Source: Betaproteobacteria bacterium (GTDB taxonomy: Bacteria; Pseudomonadota; Gammaproteobacteria; Burkholderiales; Burkholderiaceae_C). From it: a stretch of 37,612 nucleotides of DNA. The notes beneath the pieces were generated by a model, which saw only the letters and a program-made list of their open reading frames with translations, was not told the origin of the DNA and searched no databases. The DNA lies in the NCBI GenBank assembly GCA_009923345.1, contig RFTR01000002.1, positions 1 to 37,612 of the forward strand, given 5' to 3'. This document shows positions 1 to 9,438 of the stretch, piece by piece; the first letter of the stretch is position 1; every line of letters begins with the position of its first letter. A program made the position numbers and the translations under genes.

Positions 1-2
1 AT

Positions 3-356
3 GGTAAACATAGAGGTGGTTTGGGCGCTGTTTATGAAATCGAACTTCTGGAAAAAAGTGCCGAAGTGTTTATTTTTGGAGAACGAGGAAAAGCTTCTCC
101 AAAAGGTATAGCCGGTGGAAATAACGCCTTACCTAATGTTTTTTCATACCAACATGAAGGTAAATGGAATAAACCGCCAATGGCCTCAAAGATGCTGGGC
201 ATTCAACTCCAGAAAGGGGAGAGAGTTCGGCTTGAAACGCCTGGAGGTGGTGGTTGGGGTCGTTCTATTGATAGAGATCTTGAATCCCGAGCAAGAGATG
301 AAGCTTTAGGTTATGTCACTAAATCCAAAGTTTCTTCAGAGAGAGTTAAACCATGA
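3..356 (+). CDS. hyuB: Hydantoinase B/oxoprolinase family protein, C-terminal part (5' truncated by window edge)
   Basis: Frame is open to the window start and reads GKHRGGLGAVYEIELL...GGGGWG, typical of the HyuB C-terminus; its stop overlaps the hyuA start (ATGA). Confidence 0.85.
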   Translation, partial: GKHRGGLGAVYEIELLEKSAEVFIFGERGKASPKGIAGGNNALPNVFSYQHEGKWNKPPMASKMLGIQLQKGERVRLETPGGGGWGRSIDRDLESRARDEALGYVTKSKVSSERVKP

Positions 357-2428
357 GCCCTCTCAAAAACGCATCTGCTCACCTTGTCTTAGGGGTTGAT
401 GTCGGTGGAACATTCACCGACTTGTTTGTTTTAGATGAGCGAGACGGATCTGCGCACATTATCAAAGTCCCCTCTACCCGAGGCGAAGAGGCCAAAGGCT
501 TTATGCATGGTGTAGCGCGCGTCAGTGGTAACCAGTCTGGAGGTGCTGCCTCTTCTCTCGCGACCATCGTGCACGGCACGACTGTGGGAACCAACGCTTT
601 GCTTGAGCGAAAGGTGGCGCGAACAGGCATCATCACAACCCGCGGTTTTCGAGACGTATTGGAAATGCGCCGACGAGATCGGCCCCAAACTTGGGGTTTG
701 CGCGGCAGTTTCGAACCTGTTGTTCCTCGTGATCTACGTTTAGAAGTAGATGAGCGCGTATTGGCCGATGGAAGTTTGCATACCGCTTTAGACCTTGCGC
801 AAGTGCGCATGCAAGCACAAGTTTTATTGGATGCAGGGTGCGAGGCAATATGTATTTTCTTTATCAATGCGTATGCCAATCCAATCAATGAGCAACAAGC
901 AGTAGAAGTGATCCGGGGAATGTGGCCCAACTCCTATGTAACGGCTGCTATTGAAGTATTACCTGAAATCCGTGAATTCGAACGGTGCTCTACCGCCACC
1001 TTGAATGCAGCACTACAACCTGTAGTGGGTAGTTATTTGGCTAAGTTAGAAGACGATTTGCGTAAAGAGGGTTTTTCTGGTGAATTACTGATTGTCCAAA
1101 GCAATGGTGGCGTCATGTCACGAGAAACCGCGTGCGATGTGCCTGTGCGTACTGCGTTATCAGGACCAGCAGCTGGGGTGATTGCCTGTGCTGCAGTAGC
1201 CCGTGCCTCTGGTTATCTCAATGTCATCACTGGAGATATGGGAGGTACCTCATTTGATGTTTCGTTGGTGGCTGCTGGTGAGGCTGCATTAGCAGCCCAA
1301 ACTTCTATAGAGTTTGGCCTAGTTGTGCGTTCACCCATGATTCAGATTGAGACCATCGGCGCAGGTGGTGGATCTATCGCCAGTGTCGATGCCAGTGGTA
1401 TGTTGCAAGTAGGACCAGAGTCAGCAGGAAGTAACCCTGGTCCTGTTTGCTACGCAAGAGGCAATTCGCGTCCTACGGTGACTGACGCCAATGTTGTACT
1501 TGGTCGAATTGCAGCCGATCGACCATTGGGTGGGGGGTTACTCAAAGCATTGGATGCAAAGTCAGCAGCAAAAGCTATCCAAGACCTTATTGCAAAACCT
1601 TTGGGATTGGATACCTTAGCAGCAGCAGAGGCCATTCTGACAGTCGCCAATGCAAAGATGGCAGGAGCCATTAGGGTTGTATCTATTGAGCGTGGACATG
1701 ATCCTCGTCAGTTTGCCTACATGCCCTTTGGTGGAGGTGGTGCCTTGCATGTGTGCGCCATGATGCGCGAGGTTGGCGTAACTACAGGAATCGTGCCACG
1801 TTACCCAGGCGTGACGTCTGCCCTGGGATGTGTGATGGCAGATATGCGACATGATGCAGTGCAAACAATCAATCAATCGCTGGCAGATTTGGATGTAATA
1901 CATCTCCTATCTCTATTGACTCGACTAGCGGAGGCTTGTCAAAAACGCCTTGACTCTGCAGGCGTAAGATTTGAAAGCATTCAAGAAGTTGTGGCGCTGG
2001 ACATGCTTTACATGGGACAAACGCATACTTTGCAAGTCACATTAGATACGCAGGAAATTACGCGTCAGACTATTCAATCCGCGTTTGAAAAAACCTATCT
2101 TGCATCGTTTGGTCGAATACTCAACGGCATAGCAATCCGAGTAATGAACCTGCGTTATGCGCGCATTGGCGTAAGACCTAAGTTCGATTTGACGATATTG
2201 GCGCCTAACGGTGTGGGAAGTTCTAGATCCCTTGGTACCCAACAGGTATTTCACGCAGGCAAGTGGTGGGACTCACAGCGTTATGCCCGACTCGACCTGC
2301 CCGTTGGAGCCGAGATCAGGGGACCAGCTATCTTGGAACAATCTGATACCACTGTTTGGTTGGAGCCTAGTTTTATTGCGCGCGTGGATTCGTTGGGTAA
2401 TTTATTGGTGGAGAGGACTGCAGAATGA
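353..2428 (+). CDS. hyuA: Hydantoinase A/oxoprolinase family protein
   Basis: 691 aa; VLGVDVGGTFTDLFVLD N-terminus, HGTTVGTNALLER, GDMGGTSFDVSL and GAGGGSIA motifs. Confidence 0.95.
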   Translation: MSPLKNASAHLVLGVDVGGTFTDLFVLDERDGSAHIIKVPSTRGEEAKGFMHGVARVSGNQSGGAASSLATIVHGTTVGTNALLERKVARTGIITTRGFRDVLEMRRRDRPQTWGLRGSFEPVVPRDLRLEVDERVLADGSLHTALDLAQVRMQAQVLLDAGCEAICIFFINAYANPINEQQAVEVIRGMWPNSYVTAAIEVLPEIREFERCSTATLNAALQPVVGSYLAKLEDDLRKEGFSGELLIVQSNGGVMSRETACDVPVRTALSGPAAGVIACAAVARASGYLNVITGDMGGTSFDVSLVAAGEAALAAQTSIEFGLVVRSPMIQIETIGAGGGSIASVDASGMLQVGPESAGSNPGPVCYARGNSRPTVTDANVVLGRIAADRPLGGGLLKALDAKSAAKAIQDLIAKPLGLDTLAAAEAILTVANAKMAGAIRVVSIERGHDPRQFAYMPFGGGGALHVCAMMREVGVTTGIVPRYPGVTSALGCVMADMRHDAVQTINQSLADLDVIHLLSLLTRLAEACQKRLDSAGVRFESIQEVVALDMLYMGQTHTLQVTLDTQEITRQTIQSAFEKTYLASFGRILNGIAIRVMNLRYARIGVRPKFDLTILAPNGVGSSRSLGTQQVFHAGKWWDSQRYARLDLPVGAEIRGPAILEQSDTTVWLEPSFIARVDSLGNLLVERTAE

Positions 2429-2916
2429 GCCAAAAATTGCAGGGCCGCATCGCATTGATCATTGTGGATTTACAAAATGACTTTTTATCTGCAAGTCTTT
2501 TTACCTTATGGCCAGATGCCGAAGGACAGCCCATGATTTCTCCACACCTATTGGAGCGTCGCCCCTTTTTACAAAAAGGTGATTTCGCCCCTGGTAGTTG
2601 GGGACAGGCCAATGTTGACGTTCTTACGCCGTTGGTAGATGTAACTGTTTCTAAGGTAGCTTACTCAGCTTTCTTCAATACACAACTTGACTGGATACTG
2701 CGTAGAGCAGGAATCAATACAGTAGTGGTATGCGGAATCGTTACTAACGGTGGGGTGGCTAGTACTGTGCGCGATGCCCATATGCGGGACTATCAGACCG
2801 TAGTGCTTAGCGATGGATGTGCTACTTTTACAGAAACTGCACACCAAGCTGCATTGACAGACATGTCTTCAGTTGCACAAGTGATGACGTGTAATCAATT
2901 TTTAGCAATGCTATGA
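2425..2916 (+). CDS. Isochorismatase-like (cysteine hydrolase fold) family protein, apparently shortened
   Basis: ALIIVDLQNDFL, FLQKGDFAPGSWG, VSKVAYSAF and VTNGGVASTVRDAHMRDY motifs; ATGA overlap with hyuA. Confidence 0.85.
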   Translation: MSQKLQGRIALIIVDLQNDFLSASLFTLWPDAEGQPMISPHLLERRPFLQKGDFAPGSWGQANVDVLTPLVDVTVSKVAYSAFFNTQLDWILRRAGINTVVVCGIVTNGGVASTVRDAHMRDYQTVVLSDGCATFTETAHQAALTDMSSVAQVMTCNQFLAML

Positions 2917-4310
2917 ACGCGCGTGTGCAACGCATACGAAGCTTCGATGCACCAGTACACACTTCTGTGGCTATCGTGGGCGCAGGTGCTTGTGGATTGA
3001 CTGCCGCTTTGACCCTCACGCAATTAGGGATAGAGTGCGTTGTTTTGGAGCGTGATGCCATGCCCGCGGGGTCAACAGCGCTATCGTCTGGATTTATTCC
3101 GGCTGCAGGCACTAGCGCACAACGTTCACAAGGCATTGAAGATTCTGCAGACTTATTTGCCCAAGACATCCAAAGTAAAGCAAAGGGCAATGCCTCTGTA
3201 GTCCTAGTGAAGGCCTATGCCGAAGCTATCGGCCCAGCGCTTGATGCTTTATCTCTTCATCACGGTATACCTTGGCAAGTACTGGATACCTTTTTATATC
3301 CAGGCCACAGCGTACATCGTATGCATGCTGTGCCAGAAAAAACCGGTACTGGCTTGATGATGCGTTTGCAAAACGCTGCCCAGTCTGCTGGTGTAGTTGT
3401 TTTGACAGAGGCTAGAGTGACTGATCTCTATGTTGACGACTCTGATATGGTCCTTGGGCTCGGATTTATGCGTCCAGACGGGCAAATAGAGAAACTGAGT
3501 TGTGCAAAAGTCATTTTTGCGTGCAATGGATTTGGAGGCGATGCCGATCTCGTGAAAGACTATTTGCCTGAAATGCGAGCTGCGATTTATGCAGGCCATA
3601 ACGGTAACGATGGCAGTGCTATCAAATGGGGACGACAACTTCGCGCGCAATTAGCTGATCTCGGTGGATACCAAGGGCACGGTTCTTGGGCTATTCCGCA
3701 AGGCGCCTTGATATCTTGGGCGTTGATGATGGAAGGTGCGGTACAAATTAACGGATCGGGGGAGCGCTTTCACGATGAAACACAAGGCTACTCTGAGGCG
3801 GCAGTGCATGTCTTGGCGCAACCAAATGGCATAGCTTGGAATATTTTCGATGACCCGCTATTAAAGTTTGCGCAAGACTTTCCAGACTTTGCAGATGCGC
3901 AAGCTGCTGGGGCTATTCACAGCTTTAAAAATATTGAGGCGCTAGCTAACTTTATTGGATGTGATACCAATAAATTAGTCAATACGCTTAGCCTAGTGCG
4001 CGAAGGTGTAGACATGCAAACAGGGCGATTTTTTAAACGCAGTCTTTCATTACCACTCCATGCCATTCGTGTAACTGGCGCACTATTTCATACGCAAGGT
4101 GGACTTGATATCAATGCACACTGCCAAGCGCTCCGTTCAGATGGAAGCGTTTTTCCTAATCTATTGGCAGCTGGTGGTGCAGCCCGTGGAGTTTCTGGAA
4201 ACGCTGTTTGGGGATATTTGTCTGGTAATGGATTGCTAAGTGCAATCGCTGGAGGGTATATAGCTGCACACACGGCTAAGGAAGAATTAGGAGGTTCAAT
4301 ATGCCATTAA
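2913..4310 (+). CDS. FAD-dependent oxidoreductase (fumarate reductase/3-ketosteroid-dehydrogenase-like flavoprotein)
   Basis: VAIVGAGACGLTAALTL dinucleotide-binding motif; C-terminal VTGALFHTQGGLDIN...LLAAGGAARGVSG...GYLSGNGLLSA. Confidence 0.9.
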   Translation: MNARVQRIRSFDAPVHTSVAIVGAGACGLTAALTLTQLGIECVVLERDAMPAGSTALSSGFIPAAGTSAQRSQGIEDSADLFAQDIQSKAKGNASVVLVKAYAEAIGPALDALSLHHGIPWQVLDTFLYPGHSVHRMHAVPEKTGTGLMMRLQNAAQSAGVVVLTEARVTDLYVDDSDMVLGLGFMRPDGQIEKLSCAKVIFACNGFGGDADLVKDYLPEMRAAIYAGHNGNDGSAIKWGRQLRAQLADLGGYQGHGSWAIPQGALISWALMMEGAVQINGSGERFHDETQGYSEAAVHVLAQPNGIAWNIFDDPLLKFAQDFPDFADAQAAGAIHSFKNIEALANFIGCDTNKLVNTLSLVREGVDMQTGRFFKRSLSLPLHAIRVTGALFHTQGGLDINAHCQALRSDGSVFPNLLAAGGAARGVSGNAVWGYLSGNGLLSAIAGGYIAAHTAKEELGGSICH

Positions 4311-5155
4311 AAAAACGATTAGAACAATCGGATGTATTGTTGGCACCTGGCGTGTATGACGCATTGAGTGCGTTGATGGCCGAACAGGCTGGTTTTGAAG
4401 CGCTCTATTTATCGGGTGCTTCTATTGCTTACACGTTACTTGGAAGATCTGACGTTGGTTTGACGACTATCAGCGAAGTTGCTAACACATTGGCACACAT
4501 TACAGACCGCGTAAACATTCCAGTGATTGTCGATGCAGACACCGGTTTTGGTAATGCATTAAACACACAACGTACTGTTCGTGATCTTGAGCGGTCTGGT
4601 GCAAGCATGATTCAAATAGAAGACCAAACCTTTCCTAAACGATGCGGGCATTTAGACGGCAAAGCTGTTGTTCCATTGAAAGAGATGGAGGGTAAATTGC
4701 GCGCTGCTTTAGATGCTAGGCACTCATCCGATACGTTGGTCTTGGCTCGAACGGATGCCTTGGCAATTGAAGGGTTTGAGGCTACGCTAGAGCGTGCAGA
4801 GCAATATTTAGAGTGTGGTGTGGATGCGTTGTTTATTGAAGCGGTGCGTACTCCAGATCAAATGGATATCGCTTGTAAGCGATTTGCATCTCGCATCCCA
4901 CTGCTTGCCAATATGGTGGAGGGTGGCAAAACACCTGTACAAAGCGCGCAAGAATTGGGTGGGCGTGGATACAAAATTGTTATTTTTCCAGGCGGTACAG
5001 CACGCGCGGTGGCACATACATTACAGGGCTACTACGCCAGCTTGCACGCGCACCAAACAACCCTTCCATGGCAAAGTCAAATGCTTGACTTTAATGATTT
5101 GAATGTGGTTATCGGAACGCCTGCCCTACTTGCGCAAGGCAAGCAATACGAATAA
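4301..5155 (+). CDS. Isocitrate lyase/PEP mutase superfamily lyase
   Basis: APGVYDALSALMAEQAGFEALYLSG, VDADTGFGN, QIEDQTFPKRCGHLDGK with the catalytic KRCGH signature. Confidence 0.93.
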   Translation: MPLKKRLEQSDVLLAPGVYDALSALMAEQAGFEALYLSGASIAYTLLGRSDVGLTTISEVANTLAHITDRVNIPVIVDADTGFGNALNTQRTVRDLERSGASMIQIEDQTFPKRCGHLDGKAVVPLKEMEGKLRAALDARHSSDTLVLARTDALAIEGFEATLERAEQYLECGVDALFIEAVRTPDQMDIACKRFASRIPLLANMVEGGKTPVQSAQELGGRGYKIVIFPGGTARAVAHTLQGYYASLHAHQTTLPWQSQMLDFNDLNVVIGTPALLAQGKQYE

Positions 5156-5273
5156 CAACCAAAGGCAAATCAACTTCAGCCGCCTTGGCAGCACTAGTCA
5201 GGTTGGAGCAAAGCAAAACTGTCACAAAAGCAGCAACGATGAAATCGTAAGAGCGGTGTTTTCCCCTTCGCAT
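5109..5273 (-). pseudogene. Possible truncated start of an exported protein (54-codon ORF)
   Basis: Minus-strand ATG at 5273 preceded by AAGAGAGG-cttttATG; reads MRRGKHRSYDFIVAAFVTVLLCSNLTSAAKAAEVDLPLV..., signal-peptide-like, then runs antisense into the lyase gene end. Confidence 0.35.
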
Positions 5274-5299
5274 AAAAGCCTCTCTTTTTGAATTTCTAT

Positions 5300-6094
5300 T
5301 TAAAGCAGAGTTTTAGTTGCGTCAAAAACCAATTTACACGACACGATAAACAAGCCAATTTGAATCAGTCGAAAAAATAAAACGTCAGCGATTTTCTTGG
5401 TGAGATAGGCGCCTGCAATAGCACCCAAGACTGAAAACGGTATTAGATAAGCTGCGGCAAGAAGGTCTTCGTAGGTGTAAGGTCTGAGGTTTTGGTAGGG
5501 AATAACTTTGGCGAAATTGATGATTGCAAAAAGTATGGTTGCCGTGCCCGCAAATTGCGCTTTAGGCAGTTTTTGTGGCAACACATATATTTGAAAAGGC
5601 GGTCCGCCCGCATGCGAGATAAAACTCGTAAAGCCTGAGAGCGCACCCCAAAAAATTCCTTTTTTGAGCGATGCCTCTTGTGGTGGCGTGTCAGAGGTCT
5701 TGCGCAACCACATATTGAGGCAAAACCCAATACCAATGAATCCAATAGCGAACTTGATGGCAATATCGGATGTGACTGAGGCTGTTAACCAACCAATGAA
5801 TACGCCTATTAAAGATGCAGGAATCAGAATTTTTAAATTACGCGCGCTATAGTTTTTACGATAAAGCCAAACGCCAAAAATATCAGAAATAACGTAGATG
5901 GGGAGTAGTAAAACTGCAGCCCGCACAGGCGACATAGCCAATGACAAGATGGGCACAGACAGCATGCCTATGGTGGGCAGCCCGCCTTTTGACAGGCCAA
6001 TCAACAAAGCGCCTAAGGCTGACAGGATAAAAAGGTGATCAAGTTCTAACAAAATGGTATGCCGTTTCGTAAATAATACTGGATTAAATAACAC
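5300..6094 (-). CDS. TauE/SafE family sulfite exporter/permease
   Basis: 264 aa polytopic protein; LGALLIGLSKGGLPTIGMLSVPILSLAMSPVRAAVLLLP and GFTSFISHAGGPPFQIYVLPQ motifs. Confidence 0.9.
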   Translation of the reverse strand: MLFNPVLFTKRHTILLELDHLFILSALGALLIGLSKGGLPTIGMLSVPILSLAMSPVRAAVLLLPIYVISDIFGVWLYRKNYSARNLKILIPASLIGVFIGWLTASVTSDIAIKFAIGFIGIGFCLNMWLRKTSDTPPQEASLKKGIFWGALSGFTSFISHAGGPPFQIYVLPQKLPKAQFAGTATILFAIINFAKVIPYQNLRPYTYEDLLAAAYLIPFSVLGAIAGAYLTKKIADVLFFRLIQIGLFIVSCKLVFDATKTLL

Positions 6095-6106
6095 GAGGTT
6101 GTCAGC

Positions 6107-6541
6107 ATGGACACTGAAGCGAATGCAGCGCTTTTGAAGGAAAAGGGGTTAAAAATCACTAACCCACGCTTAGCCGTGTTGGAGATTTTTCAAAATAGTA
6201 AAGCCCGCCATTTGAGCGCAGAAGATGTGTACAAAGAAGCTTTGTCCAAAGATGGTGATTTGGGCTTGGCAACGGTTTACCGTGTGTTGACCCAGCTCTC
6301 CGAAGTGGGTTTACTGGCCGCCACCAATTTTGAAACAGGTAAAACCACATTTGAATTGAACGAAGGCGGACACCACGACCATTTGGTGTGTTTAAGTTGT
6401 GGATCAGTGATTGAGTTCAATGATGAAGAAATTGAAAATCGCCAAGAACTCATTGCCAAGCAGCATGGTTTTCGTTTAATCAACCACTCGATGGCTTTGT
6501 ATGGCGTGTGCCCGAAGCCGGCATGTAGAGACCTGACCTAA
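6107..6541 (+). CDS. fur: Ferric uptake regulator family transcriptional regulator
   Basis: [59 protein letters not shown]. Confidence 0.95.
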   Translation: MDTEANAALLKEKGLKITNPRLAVLEIFQNSKARHLSAEDVYKEALSKDGDLGLATVYRVLTQLSEVGLLAATNFETGKTTFELNEGGHHDHLVCLSCGSVIEFNDEEIENRQELIAKQHGFRLINHSMALYGVCPKPACRDLT

Positions 6542-7374
6542 GCGGCTTTTGCCAACCATCCTAGCCCCGCGCTCGTTCCCCCCGGCTGCCCACCCAACTT
6601 AGGCTTGTACTCACAACCCACCCAACCTTGCCAGTTGCAGGCCTTGGACACATCGTCGATCACATCAAATAAATAGGGGTAGTTCATCTCGCCAATATCG
6701 GGCTCATGTCGCTCGGGCACACCAGCAATTTGAAAATGACCTACGCTTCCAGTGGGAAGGTATTTACGAATTTTCATGGCGACATCACCTTCGACGATTT
6801 GGCAGTGGTACAGGTCCATTTGCACTTTGAGGTTGGGTGCGCCGACTTCTTCAATGATGCTGTGCGCCTGGTCTTGGCGGTTCAAATAAAAGCCTGGTAT
6901 GTCGCGTGTGTTGATGGGCTCAATCAATACATCCAAGCCTTGCTTGGCGGAGAGTGCAGCAGCCCACTTTAGGTTGTTGATGTAGGTTGCGTGGTTGCTG
7001 GCGTGGGTTTGCCCCGCACCCAGCAAGCCCGCCATCACATGGATACGGGGGCAGTGCAGGGCATCTGCATATCGCAGTGCCATTTCAACGCCTTGCTGAA
7101 ATTCTTTTTCTCTGCCAGGAATACTGGCAGTTCCACGTGTGTTGGTGTTCCAAGCTTGGTCGATGCTGGCAGGGTCTATGCCACCGGGAGGCGCATTGAA
7201 CAAAACTTGTTGCAAATTATTGGCCTTGAGCCGTGCAGTCAATTCTTCTGGCGTGTAGGCATAAGGGAACAAGAACTCTATAGCTTTAAACCCATCTTTC
7301 GCCGCCGCTTCAAAGCGGTCTAAAAATGGCAACTCCGGATACATCATCGTGAGATTGGCGGCAAATTGGGGCAT
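6538..7374 (-). CDS. otnI: Hydroxypyruvate isomerase / 2-oxo-tetronate isomerase
   Basis: [40 protein letters not shown]-barrel isomerase motifs ([25 protein letters not shown]); neighbours are otnC and otnK. Confidence 0.92.
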   Translation of the reverse strand: MPQFAANLTMMYPELPFLDRFEAAAKDGFKAIEFLFPYAYTPEELTARLKANNLQQVLFNAPPGGIDPASIDQAWNTNTRGTASIPGREKEFQQGVEMALRYADALHCPRIHVMAGLLGAGQTHASNHATYINNLKWAAALSAKQGLDVLIEPINTRDIPGFYLNRQDQAHSIIEEVGAPNLKVQMDLYHCQIVEGDVAMKIRKYLPTGSVGHFQIAGVPERHEPDIGEMNYPYLFDVIDDVSKACNWQGWVGCEYKPKLGGQPGGTSAGLGWLAKAA

Positions 7375-7441
7375 GTAGTTTCCTAAAGATTAAATTCAGA
7401 ATTGGGTGTGGATTAAGCTGCTCAGTGAGCGGGTGTGACGG

Positions 7442-8164
7442 CTACCACTTGGCACCAAAAGTTTCGCGCAACTCCTGGATTTGCTTAGGAGTAAGCGGTG
7501 TGATAGGGCCTGTTGCCATATGCACCAACTTGGCGGTCTCTTCAAGCTCTTCCAAAACAGCCATGGCCGTTGCTGGCGAGTGGTGCCAGACATTAGGACC
7601 AAGACGCGACAACATGACAGCGCGAACGGGAGTGCCTTTCTCGCCATATTGGGTAATGGTTTGTGCCACTGCTTCTGCGGCTTCGACAGCACCAGGACGG
7701 TGATAGTCGATCACAGGTACATGGCCGACTTTCATCACGAAGTAGGGGGTGACAGCGGGTAACAACTCTTGTGGTGTGGCAAAGCTGCTGCGTGTTTCAG
7801 TTTGAAAGTTATGAGCCATTGTCAATCCCACGCAGTGCGTGCTGTGCGTGTGAATCACACAACGCGTCTGCGCATCAAATGTTGCAGCAGCTTCGTAGAT
7901 ACGCTTGTGCAAGGCGATCGTTTTGCTAGGCTTATCGCCGCTTACATGGTTTCCTTGGGCGTCTAGGAGAGACAACTTGGCTGGTTCTAAAAAGCCCAAA
8001 CACGCATCAGTCGGCGTGATTAAAAAACCATTGCCTAAACGCACGCTGATATTGCCGGCCGTGGCATGTACATAACCACGATCGAACAAGCTTTTGCCAA
8101 CGCGACAAATTTCTTCGCGCGCCTTTATCTCGCTAAGTGAGGTTGAGGTAGTCAATGCGGTCAT
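7442..8164 (-). CDS. otnC: Class II aldolase family, 3-oxo-tetronate 4-phosphate decarboxylase
   Basis: Class II aldolase/adducin motifs (HATAGNISVRLGNGFLITPTDACLGFL, CVIHTHSTHCVGL); stop/start overlap with otnK. Confidence 0.92.
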   Translation of the reverse strand: MTALTTSTSLSEIKAREEICRVGKSLFDRGYVHATAGNISVRLGNGFLITPTDACLGFLEPAKLSLLDAQGNHVSGDKPSKTIALHKRIYEAAATFDAQTRCVIHTHSTHCVGLTMAHNFQTETRSSFATPQELLPAVTPYFVMKVGHVPVIDYHRPGAVEAAEAVAQTITQYGEKGTPVRAVMLSRLGPNVWHHSPATAMAVLEELEETAKLVHMATGPITPLTPKQIQELRETFGAKW

Positions 8165-9438
8165 GGCTGTTGCAACAAAAAGGTAAAGGCTTTGCTGAAG
8201 AAATCATCGGTACCAAAGTTACCAGACTTCAAAGTGATATGCACGCCACCCATAGGTGTGTGCGCATGGCACCAAGGCACACCAGGATCAATTTGTGGAC
8301 CGATTTGCAGTTGCTCAATCGCAAGAGCTTGTACACATGCGCCAGATGTTTCACCACCAGCTATGACCAATTGGTGAACACCTTGTTGAACCAATCCACG
8401 TGCAATGGCAGCCAAGGCTTGTTCCACTTGGTAGCCAGCAACTTCTACGCCCAATTGCGATTGCACGGCTTGCACCGACTCAGGGGTGGCGGTGGAATAC
8501 ACCAGCACAGGGCTAGACACTAAATGTCCTTGTGCCCAAGCAAGTACTTCTTGAACTAAGTCTTCCCAACTACCTTTTAAATGCAAAGGGTCTATCAAAA
8601 AAGTAGGACGACCAGTCGCTTTGAAATGCGCAACCTGTCTATTGGTGGCTTGCGAACAACTGCCTGAAACAACCGCTTGCAGACCAGAAGCTTTTGGCAA
8701 TACGCTGGCTTGCAGTGTGGGCGAGAGACCAAAGTTTTGTGGAAGACCAATTGCCACACCAGAACCCGCAGTCACCAGAGGCATGCCTTTGAGTGCAGGG
8801 CCTAAACGCATCAGGTCGTCATTCGAGACCGCATCGACGACCGCAATATGTACACCTTGTTTTTGGAGATTTGCAATTTCTTGCTGAATGGCCTCAGCGC
8901 CTTGTGCAATAGTTTTGTGGCTGAGCAATCCCACCTTGCTCTTGCATTGGGCTTGCATCACACGTACCAAGTTGGCGTCGGTCATGGGTGTGAGCGGATG
9001 GTGTTGCATCCCAGATTCATTCAGCAACACGTCACCCACAAACAAATAACCTTTGAAAACGGTGCGTCCGTTGTCAGGGAATGCAGGGGTCGCAATGGTG
9101 AAGTCGGTTTGAAGCGCTTGCATCAGCGCTTCAGTGACAGGCCCAATATTGCCTTGCGCCGTGCTGTCGAATGTAGAGCAGTATTTGAAATAAATCTGTT
9201 GCGCGCCTTGGCCTTGCAACCACTGCAAAGCTTGCAGCGATTGGTCGATAGCGTCTTGTGGCGCAATGGTGCGCGATTTCAATGCAACAACTACGGCGTC
9301 TACTTCAGCCGATAGGGGGGCATTAGGAACACCAATCGTTTGGACCACGCGCATACCCGCGCGAACCAAGTTGTTGGCTAAATCGGTAGCGCCTGTGAAG
9401 TCGTCGGCAATGCAGCCTAATAAAAGAGGTTTGGACAT
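8161..9438 (-). CDS. otnK: 3-oxo-tetronate kinase (DUF1537 four-carbon acid sugar kinase family)
   Basis: LLGCIADDFTGATDLANNLVRAGMRVVQTIG N-terminus; C-terminal VIAGGETSGACVQAL. Confidence 0.95.
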   Translation of the reverse strand: MSKPLLLGCIADDFTGATDLANNLVRAGMRVVQTIGVPNAPLSAEVDAVVVALKSRTIAPQDAIDQSLQALQWLQGQGAQQIYFKYCSTFDSTAQGNIGPVTEALMQALQTDFTIATPAFPDNGRTVFKGYLFVGDVLLNESGMQHHPLTPMTDANLVRVMQAQCKSKVGLLSHKTIAQGAEAIQQEIANLQKQGVHIAVVDAVSNDDLMRLGPALKGMPLVTAGSGVAIGLPQNFGLSPTLQASVLPKASGLQAVVSGSCSQATNRQVAHFKATGRPTFLIDPLHLKGSWEDLVQEVLAWAQGHLVSSPVLVYSTATPESVQAVQSQLGVEVAGYQVEQALAAIARGLVQQGVHQLVIAGGETSGACVQALAIEQLQIGPQIDPGVPWCHAHTPMGGVHITLKSGNFGTDDFFSKAFTFLLQQP

